From Methanobacterium sp. (GTDB lineage: Archaea; Methanobacteriota; Methanobacteria; Methanobacteriales; Methanobacteriaceae): a stretch of DNA of 21,410 nt. Of this stretch, positions 15,803 through 21,410 are shown in pieces (positions within the stretch are counted from its first letter, which is position 1; every line of letters starts with the position of its first letter). The notes below the pieces were generated by a model that worked only from the letters and a program-made list of their open reading frames with translations, was not told the DNA's origin and searched no databases. Position numbers and translations under genes: made by a program. The DNA is taken from the NCBI RefSeq assembly GCF_016217785.1, contig NZ_JACRGA010000006.1, positions 1 through 21,410 on the forward strand, given 5' to 3'.

Positions 15803-16105
15803 TTTTCATCCGCTCCATTTGTAAATAAACATTATTAACACTACTTCGACACGTCAAAGTTTACAATTCAGATATATATAAGACTTTCTAAGATATTTTC
15901 TAAGAATATTAATACTCTACCTATGACAGTATTCCGGACATTTTTTTAAAAATAAGAATTAATACAACATTTAATCTAAATTATGCTAAAATGATTAATT
16001 AAAACTATTTAAGCTAATGTATAGTTAGAGTATTTCAATATGTTTATTAAACCATCTCGCGTAAGTTAGAATAATCTCATAAAACTAGTTCTACTAAGGG
16101 GTAAC
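15803..16105. promoter_or_regulatory. Divergent 303-bp intergenic region with promoters for both flanking genes
   Basis: For the minus-strand giant gene, a TATA box reads TTATATATATC on the minus strand (15871-15880), about 70 bases from the TTG. Beyond it lie two direct repeats TTCTAAGA (15886-15893 and 15898-15905, 12 bp apart). Nearer the gene, around the predicted transcript start, is an imperfect inverted repeat ACTTCGAC-AC-GTCAAAGT (15843-15860). For the plus-strand gene there is a degenerate 22-bp-spaced element at 16035-16061. No ORF or RNA gene is seen. Confidence 0.5.
16035..16061 (+). promoter_or_regulatory. Degenerate TCGAT-type promoter element before the solute-binding protein gene
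   Basis: TCAATATG (16035-16042) is followed 22 bp from its start by TCGCG (16057-16061), with a TATA-like TTTATTAAA between. It begins 71 bp before the ATG at 16106, close to the 60 and 69 bp seen for tupA and the FmdE-like gene. One half-site has one mismatch, the other two. Confidence 0.35.
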
Positions 16106-17170
16106 ATGAAGGATCAAAAAATCAAGGCAGTGGCCATAATTGGAGTTATAATTATTGTTAGTGTGATTGGAATTTACATCTTTTCTTCTGGCTTTAACCT
16201 ATCCGGCGAGACCACAGATATGATGGGGAGAAGTATTGCTGTGCCTGATGAAATCAATAAAACCTACGCCATGTCGGAATCCATCACTGTGCCCCTTTAC
16301 ATGCTCGCCCCAGATAAGATGATTGCCTGGAATTCTAACCGAACCTCGTCAGAAAACCGCTACCTATCTTCCCAGTACCAAAATCTCCCTATTTTAAAAG
16401 GAGGTAAGCAAAATGCAGACTATGATGCCATCATAGCCCAGAATCCAGATGTGGTATTTGTGGGTCATGGGGAGGATAAGGAAACTGTCAACAAAATCCA
16501 GGAAAAATTTGGCCAGATCCCGGTTCTGGATGTGGAAGGAGATAACAATCTCACCGATATCGTGCCCTCCCTTAAATTCATGGGAAAAGTTTTAGGAGAA
16601 GAGAATAAATCCAATGAACTGGTTAGTTTCTACAACAATGTTTCAGGTAAGGTTAAAAACACAGTTTCAAGTATTCCGGAATCTGAGAAAAAGAAAGTTT
16701 ACTATGCCAAGGGTGAAAATGGTTTAAGCACTTTTGCACCGGGTTCTCCTCAGGTTCAACTTATAACCATTTGTGGTGGGGTGAATGTGGTACAGTCCCC
16801 GGCAAGTAAGGGAGGTATGGGAGTTTCCATGGAACTGGTTTCCCAATGGAATCCAGATGTCATCATCACCAGTGATTCACAGTTCTACCAAAACGTTTAC
16901 ACCAACCAGTCCTGGCAGAATGTGAATGCAGTGAAAAACAAGCAAGTATACTTGGCACCACAATCCCCCTTTAACTGGTTTGAAAACCCACCCGGGGCCA
17001 ACACCATTATTGGAATACCATGGACTGCCAAAGTAATTTATCCTGATAAATTCAGTGATATGGATCTTAAAAACCTCACCAAAGAATTTTACAGTGCATT
17101 CTACCATTATAATTTAACTGATGGGGAAGTGTCGGATATACTGAGCTCTTCAGGGTTAACACAATTTTAA
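16106..17170 (+). CDS. Membrane-anchored ABC-type solute-binding protein (Fe/cobalamin-type, class III)
   Basis: This 354-aa protein has an N-terminal hydrophobic anchor (about 8-27) with no lipobox Cys, then a periplasmic-binding-protein-2-type fold. TTDMMGRSIAVPDEINKTY is the usual opening of iron-siderophore/cobalamin binding proteins, and YDAIIAQNPDVVFVG, WNPDVIIT, VNAVKNKQVYLAP and the end WTAKVIYPDKF fit the family. It would capture a metal complex outside the membrane and hand it to a permease and ATPase. Neither is encoded in the window, so this is an orphan that must share a transporter encoded elsewhere. The start is supported by AAGGGGT ending 3 bases before ATG. It is divergent from the giant wall protein and carries a weak copy of the tupA-type promoter element. 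Ligand identity (iron chelate, cobamide, other metal) cannot be read from the sequence. Confidence 0.78.
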   Translation: MKDQKIKAVAIIGVIIIVSVIGIYIFSSGFNLSGETTDMMGRSIAVPDEINKTYAMSESITVPLYMLAPDKMIAWNSNRTSSENRYLSSQYQNLPILKGGKQNADYDAIIAQNPDVVFVGHGEDKETVNKIQEKFGQIPVLDVEGDNNLTDIVPSLKFMGKVLGEENKSNELVSFYNNVSGKVKNTVSSIPESEKKKVYYAKGENGLSTFAPGSPQVQLITICGGVNVVQSPASKGGMGVSMELVSQWNPDVIITSDSQFYQNVYTNQSWQNVNAVKNKQVYLAPQSPFNWFENPPGANTIIGIPWTAKVIYPDKFSDMDLKNLTKEFYSAFYHYNLTDGEVSDILSSSGLTQF

Positions 17171-17388
17171 TTGAATTTATAATTAGAATTAAATTTTTCT
17201 TTTAAATAAATTCGATACGTATATATATGTATATCGATTATTTGTTATCCATGGATCCCATGATTAGATCTATTAAATGGCTAAAAGGGGGAGGATAAAA
17301 AAGGATTAATTTTTGTAATTAACGGACTATTGCCTTAAATTGAGTATTAATTGATAATAGCTTGATTAAAATAAAAATGGAGGTTAAA
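17171..17388 (+). other. Intergenic region and long leader of the 17389 surface-protein gene
   Basis: A T-rich stretch at about 17190-17203 may terminate the solute-binding gene. After the promoter-like near-palindrome, the leader holds a purine tract AAAAGGGGGAGGATAAAAAAGG (shown as 17283-17303) that resembles a ribosome binding site but has no obvious long ORF after it. Two tiny ORFs overlap it: ATG 17251 to TAA 17298 (15 aa) and ATG 17277 to TAA 17309 (10 aa). Confidence 0.35.
17212..17238 (+). promoter_or_regulatory. Promoter-like near-palindrome with TCGAT-N17-TCGAT
   Basis: TCGATACG (17212-17219), TATATATA (17220-17227) and TCGAT (17234-17238) repeat the tupA arrangement with the same 22-bp offset. 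The 26 bp from 17212 to 17237 also form an imperfect palindrome (TCGATA at one end, TATCGA at the other). The ATG of the surface-protein gene is 177 bp away, implying a leader of about 140 bases unless a second promoter is used. Confidence 0.5.
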
Positions 17389-19500
17389 ATGGGAAAAACT
17401 AAACGAATATCTATTCTGCTCATGATTGGTGTGATTTTATGCATATCCACCGTGAGTACAGTTGCCGCCGAGGATAACAGTAATATGGCTGTTATTTCCC
17501 CTAATAGAGATGTTAATCTTTCAGTATCCAATGATAATGGAACAAGGTTCGATAACAATGGGAACGATAGCTACAATTTCTTCAACACCCTGCAAGGTTC
17601 TTCACAGGGAATGAACGAACTGCACATAACCAATGATAGTGGTAATGCTTATGGTAGCGTGGTATCATCCAATGATACATCAGGAACATTTTATGTGAGT
17701 AATACTGGTGGCCGTGGTTGGAATGATGCAGGGATAATTATGGTAGCCATCAATGGAACCATACGGGATAACTTCGCCTTAACCATAACCACCAGCGGAT
17801 ACACTTGGGTTCCTGTAGATAAAAGTAGTACTCCAGCTTACAGTGCCTTGACTTACAATCTTGTTGCCCTGAACGAAACTTTCTACAAATCTGATTTTAT
17901 CTACGGACCACAAATCTGGAAGCCCGCTCCTGGACCAAACAATTACAATGTTCCTATTTTCTATGGTCAGGACATGACTAACACAACCAACACATTTAGT
18001 ATATTGTTCATTGATCTTTACGCAGGCATACTTAAAAGCTCTTTATACAGCGGACTTATGGATAATGGTATGATCAAAGTCCAATACACTATTGTTGGCT
18101 TGTCTGGAGGGCAAATGGTTTCATTTAATGTCTATGGATATTCAAATGATTCCAACCAGGGCCAGGGAATACGATGGACCAACCGGATAGTTGACTCTGG
18201 AAGTTCAGGATATACAGTAACTGGTACTGATTTCACTGCTCCAACAGTTCAGGCAAGTCCAAATACCGGTACTTACAACACCGTTCAAAGTGTAACCCTA
18301 AGTGCCGATGAACCCGCCACCATATACTACACTACCGATGGTTCAGATCCAACCACAAGCAGCAACCAATACACCGCACCAATCAACATCAACACCACAA
18401 CCACCCTAAAATTCATGGCAATCGACACAGCCGGAAACCAAGGCACAACACAAACCGAAACCTACACCATCGACACCACAGCACCAACAATCCAAGCAAA
18501 CCCTAGTGGAGGAAATTACAATACCGCACAATCCGTTGTTTTAACAGCTGACGATGAAAGTGCAACCACAATCTACTACACCACCGACGGAACAACACCA
18601 ACCACCACCAGCACCCAATACACCACACCAATCAACATCAACACCACAACCACCCTAAAATTCATGGCAATCGACACAGCCGGAAACCAGGGAACCGTAC
18701 AAACCGAAACCTACAACATCGACACCACAGCACCAACAATCCAAGCAAACCCAACCGGCGGTAACTACAACACTGCACAAACCATTACCCTAACACCCAA
18801 CGAAACAGCCACCATCTACTACACAACCGACGGCACAACACCAACCACCACCAGCACCCAATACACCACACCAATCAACATCAACACCACAACCACCCTA
18901 AAATTCATGGCTATCGACACATTCGGAAACCAAGGAACAGTACAAACCGAAACCTACAACATCAAATCCGATGTCTACGTACAAATCACTCCATCCATCA
19001 CCAACCCCACAGTTGGTGACCAAGTAACCTACACCTTCAAACTAGGAAACAACGGACCCGGAGACGCACATAACATAGTATTCACCTACGTAATACCCGA
19101 AGGAGTAGAATACGCAGGCGCAAACGTAGACCAAGGAACAGTAAACTACGACCTAACAACAAGAACACTAACCTGGACAGTAGGAAGCGTAGCAGCCGGA
19201 GTTGACCCATACCTATGGCTCAACCTCAACATACAAAGCGCTGGAACATACAACATACTACCAACCGTAACCGTAGCCGGATACAACCCAGGACTAACCA
19301 ACAACATCGGAACCCTACAAGTAACCGCAGCACCAAAAACAAGTACAGAAAACACAAGCTCACCAACAAACACAGAAACAGTAAATGCAGCAACAACCAC
19401 GCAAACAATACCAATGAAAACCACCGGAATGCCAATAACAGCACTAATATCAGCACTATTCATGATAGGAAGTGGATTAGCCTTAAGCAGGAAAAATTAA
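17389..19500 (+). CDS. Surface protein with chitobiase-like repeats, DUF11 domain and sorting-signal-like C-terminus
   Basis: This 703-aa protein starts at ATG 17389, chosen because GGAGGT lies at 17379-17384; an upstream TTG at 17362 would add residues before the signal peptide with no ribosome site. Domains in order are a signal peptide (1-27, ending TVAA), the shared N-terminal domain (about 30-280; GGRGWNDAGIIMVAING, NTFSILFIDLYAG), three chitobiase-C-terminal-like repeats (about 281-526; TIYYTTDG, TTTTLKFMAIDTAGNQG), a DUF11 domain (about 527-645; VGDQVTYTFKLGNNGPGDAHN), a Thr/Ser/Asn linker, and a tail PMKTTGMP + hydrophobic segment + SRKN. That tail has the motif-helix-basic layout of sortase/archaeosortase substrates. 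Base composition changes sharply inside the gene from about 18330 onward. Expected role: wall-linked adhesin or surface structural protein, ligand unknown. Confidence 0.82.
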   Translation: MGKTKRISILLMIGVILCISTVSTVAAEDNSNMAVISPNRDVNLSVSNDNGTRFDNNGNDSYNFFNTLQGSSQGMNELHITNDSGNAYGSVVSSNDTSGTFYVSNTGGRGWNDAGIIMVAINGTIRDNFALTITTSGYTWVPVDKSSTPAYSALTYNLVALNETFYKSDFIYGPQIWKPAPGPNNYNVPIFYGQDMTNTTNTFSILFIDLYAGILKSSLYSGLMDNGMIKVQYTIVGLSGGQMVSFNVYGYSNDSNQGQGIRWTNRIVDSGSSGYTVTGTDFTAPTVQASPNTGTYNTVQSVTLSADEPATIYYTTDGSDPTTSSNQYTAPININTTTTLKFMAIDTAGNQGTTQTETYTIDTTAPTIQANPSGGNYNTAQSVVLTADDESATTIYYTTDGTTPTTTSTQYTTPININTTTTLKFMAIDTAGNQGTVQTETYNIDTTAPTIQANPTGGNYNTAQTITLTPNETATIYYTTDGTTPTTTSTQYTTPININTTTTLKFMAIDTFGNQGTVQTETYNIKSDVYVQITPSITNPTVGDQVTYTFKLGNNGPGDAHNIVFTYVIPEGVEYAGANVDQGTVNYDLTTRTLTWTVGSVAAGVDPYLWLNLNIQSAGTYNILPTVTVAGYNPGLTNNIGTLQVTAAPKTSTENTSSPTNTETVNAATTTQTIPMKTTGMPITALISALFMIGSGLALSRKN
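18232..18966 (+). repeat. Three tandem chitobiase-like repeats of 243-249 bp, conserved at DNA level
   Basis: A block beginning AATCAACATCAACACCACAA occurs at 18381, 18630 and 18873, giving in-frame periods of 249 and 243 bp. The first two copies are identical for 60 bases (18381-18440 and 18630-18689); the third matches for 39. A nearly identical block lies in the next gene at about 21171-21210. Identity at third codon positions suggests recent duplication or gene conversion. Confidence 0.85.
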
Positions 19501-19897
19501 ACCCATTTTTTCTTTTTTTATTTCTTTTGAATGCCAATTTTTTTGATTTACTTATTATTAAACCAGTCACTGCAGATTCTATAGAAAACTTAATGTAGGT
19601 CATTTGATATCAATCAAAAGTTACTTGTTATTTAATGTTTTTTTTTATTGTTTATATCGTTTTGAAAGCATTGCATCATGTAAGTTGATCATTTAATTCT
19701 ATATGAGTTTTTATCTTCTAAACCCTCTTGAATGCTTTTAGACTCTATGATCATCTATATATTCTACCAAAAAATGAGATATTTTTCTATTATTATGAAA
19801 ATAGTTAGAATACTAATGTTTATATGAAGGTTCAACAAATTTGAACCTTGATATGCAAATCTTAACATGTCAATAAAAATAATCGGAGGTGAAAAAA
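19501..19897. other. 397-bp intergenic region
   Basis: T-runs at 19506-19511 and 19513-19519 directly after the stop probably terminate the upstream gene. The middle is AT-rich with no ORF or RNA structure that I can recognise. The right end holds the promoter and inverted repeat of the next surface-protein gene. Confidence 0.6.
19817..19849 (+). promoter_or_regulatory. TATA box followed by a perfect 9-bp inverted repeat
   Basis: TGTTTATATG (19817-19826) looks like a TATA box. Immediately after it, AAGGTTCAA (19827-19835) and TTGAACCTT (19841-19849) form an exact inverted repeat with spacer CAAAT. A transcript start about 25 bp after the TATA box would lie near the end of the repeat, so bound protein would block initiation: a typical archaeal repressor position. 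It is 49 bp from the GTG start. Confidence 0.65.
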
Positions 19898-21410
19898 GTG
19901 AAAAAACACGCAATACCAATAGTAATCCTATTTTTTGTAGCATTAGCCCTTTGTGGAAGCGCATCCGCAGACAGTGTAAGTGGAACTACGATTTCCAGCC
20001 AGTCAGACATGAACACAACGAATCTTTCGTCCAACAGGCACATATTCATCAACATGTCCAACTATGAAGGAGCGAAGTACAACAATGACAGCGCCTATTA
20101 CGCCGGTCCCAACGGTACCTACTACATTTTAGCAGAGGGAGGGGGACTAAACCAGCTCCACATCACTAACAGTACAGCTAATGCTTACGGACAGGTGAAC
20201 GTTATCAACGCCACAAGCACATCTTCATCAGGTGTGTTTTACATAACCACCACAGGAGGTAGAGGATACAACGATGATATAATTCTTCTCTTATCAGTGA
20301 AGGGACCTATATCAGATGATTTTTCCATAACCATCATTTCAAGTGGTTACAACTGGACACTTACAGGTGCCGCACCCACAACTGACGCTATTAATTACGT
20401 AAATGGTGCGGTGAATGAGACTTTCACAAAGTCTGACTTCCAGTACGGACCCCATGTCTACAAACCCGGTCCTGGAACATTAGGAGTATGGTCTCTGCCA
20501 CTTTACTATGGCCAGAACACCAGCGATCCCTCAACAGCAGAATATCTTATGTTCATCGATCTGTACGTTGGAAACATAAGAACGGCAGCCATAGATAACG
20601 GTGCTGTGAAAGTTGAATACACTTTCAACAATCTGAACACAAAAGCTTCATTCAACTCATACGCATGGACAGTAGGTGGAAAAGATGGTGAGGGAATCAG
20701 CTGGACAAACAAAGTTATATTGGGAGACGCACAATCTAGCGGTTACACAGTTAACTACTCCCCTGTGACTCCTGTTGCAGATTTCTCAGCCAACACCACA
20801 TCTGGTAACGCACCTTTAAACGTGCAGTTCACAGACACCAGTAGCAACTACCCAACCTCATGGATATGGGACTTCGGAGACGGCAGCAGCACAAGCACAG
20901 AACAAAACCCCACACACACCTACACCAAACCAGGAAACTACACAGTAACTCTCACAGCAATCAACGCAGCAGGAAACAGCACACAAACACTGAACATCAC
21001 AGCGATAGACGTCATACCACCTACAGTAACCGCAAATCCAGTTGGAGGATTGTTCAACACCACACAAACTATTACACTAACCACCAACGAACCCGCCACC
21101 ATCTACTACACCACCGACGGCACAACACCAACCAGCAGCAGCACACAATACACCACACCCATAAACATCAACACCACAACCACCCTAAAATTCATGGCAA
21201 TCGATGCAGCCGGAAACCAAGGAACCGTGCAAACCGAAACCTACACCATCGACACCACAGCACCAACAGTCCAAGCAAACCCTGTCGGAGGAAACTACAA
21301 CAACACACAAACTATAACCCTAACACCCAATGAAACAGCCACTATTTACTACACCACCGACGGAACAACACCAACCACCACCAGCACACAATACACCGGA
21401 CCAATCAACA
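19898..21410 (+). CDS. Surface protein with PKD and chitobiase-like repeats, cut by the right edge
   Basis: The frame from GTG 19898 stays open to the window end (504 codons visible, no stop). The start is fixed by GGAGGTGA at 19885-19892. Domains in order are a signal peptide (1-24, ending GSASA), the shared N-terminal domain (about 25-285; GVFYITTTGGRGYNDD, ETFTKSDFQYGPHVYKPGPG, LMFIDLYVG), a PKD domain (about 292-370; WIWDFGDGSS, THTYTKPGNYTVTLTAINAAGN), one full chitobiase-C-terminal-like repeat (about 372-455; TIYYTTDG), and the start of a second. It is a paralogue of the upstream surface protein and of the minus-strand giant. The N-terminal third has mixed base use; from about 20840 the coding strand becomes extremely A/C-rich like its neighbour. 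How it is anchored is outside the window. Confidence 0.88.
   Translation, partial: MKKHAIPIVILFFVALALCGSASADSVSGTTISSQSDMNTTNLSSNRHIFINMSNYEGAKYNNDSAYYAGPNGTYYILAEGGGLNQLHITNSTANAYGQVNVINATSTSSSGVFYITTTGGRGYNDDIILLLSVKGPISDDFSITIISSGYNWTLTGAAPTTDAINYVNGAVNETFTKSDFQYGPHVYKPGPGTLGVWSLPLYYGQNTSDPSTAEYLMFIDLYVGNIRTAAIDNGAVKVEYTFNNLNTKASFNSYAWTVGGKDGEGISWTNKVILGDAQSSGYTVNYSPVTPVADFSANTTSGNAPLNVQFTDTSSNYPTSWIWDFGDGSSTSTEQNPTHTYTKPGNYTVTLTAINAAGNSTQTLNITAIDVIPPTVTANPVGGLFNTTQTITLTTNEPATIYYTTDGTTPTSSSTQYTTPININTTTTLKFMAIDAAGNQGTVQTETYTIDTTAPTVQANPVGGNYNNTQTITLTPNETATIYYTTDGTTPTTTSTQYTGPIN

Noticed and set aside
17362..17388. TTG start nine codons upstream for the 17389 surface protein
   Set aside because: GGAGGT at 17379-17384 is correctly placed for ATG 17389, and the signal peptide begins there.
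18232..18966. Regular direct repeats that might suggest a CRISPR array
   Set aside because: Period is 243-249 bp, in frame, and the repeats encode a protein domain; there are no short repeat-spacer units.
19215..19598. 127-aa plus-strand frame overlapping the end of the surface-protein gene, rich in Asn, Arg and Thr
   Set aside because: It is an off-frame reading of the A/C-rich region, which is poor in stop codons in several frames.
20860..21333. 157-aa His/Arg/Thr-rich plus-strand frame
   Set aside because: It is an off-frame reading of the A/C-rich repeats; the frame from 19898 has a signal peptide, PKD and chitobiase-like domains and stays open.

Overview
The window looks like a chromosomal segment from a mesophilic member of the Methanobacteriales, most likely Methanobacterium or a close relative. 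The evidence is a formylmethanofuran-dehydrogenase-type polyferredoxin with eight [4Fe-4S] motifs (methanogenesis), pseudomurein-binding-type repeats in a giant surface protein (pseudomurein walls occur in Methanobacteriales and Methanopyrus), AT-rich spacers with archaeal TATA boxes, and GGAGGTGA-type ribosome binding sites. No tRNA, rRNA, CRISPR array or transposase was recognised.

Layout. Bases 1-1149 (+) hold the end of a small ferredoxin gene and a fwdF-type polyferredoxin. A 537-bp AT-rich spacer with a duplicated promoter-like block leads to an 841-aa exported protein (1687-4212, +) made of two FmdE-like halves. A small kinase-fold protein follows (4376-5062, +). Next is a tungstate/molybdate module: a divergent molbindin (mop, about 5131-5340, -) and tupA-tupB-tupC (5611-8326, +), with a hairpin plus T-run between tupA and tupB. 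A minus-strand block follows: a TiaS-like DDTD protein, a DUF2149/ExbD-like protein overlapping a MotA/TolQ/ExbB-like channel, a DUF11-like surface protein, and a 1519-aa cell-wall-binding protein (11243-15802, -). The right end has a membrane-anchored ABC-type solute-binding protein (16106-17170, +) and two more large surface proteins (17389-19500, +, and 19898 to beyond the window edge, +).

How it fits together. The left third is coherent around tungsten/molybdenum: uptake (TupABC), intracellular oxyanion binding (Mop), and an electron-carrier subunit of the W/Mo enzyme that starts methanogenesis from CO2 (FwdF). The FmdE-like exported protein lies between them. The right half is a surface-protein island. 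Three paralogues share one N-terminal domain of about 250 residues but carry different modules (PKD, chitobiase-C-terminal-like repeats, a seven-repeat propeller-like region, pseudomurein-binding repeats, a DUF11 domain with a sorting-signal-like tail).

The most notable new observation is a promoter-proximal pattern, TCGAT-N17-TCG(A/T)T, bracketing the TATA box with exactly 22 bp between the starts of the half-sites. It precedes tupA, the FmdE-like gene and the 17389 surface-protein gene, with a degenerate copy before the 16106 solute-binding protein. If real, it would tie metal-oxyanion uptake and cell-surface genes into one regulon. This is an inference from pattern reading only.
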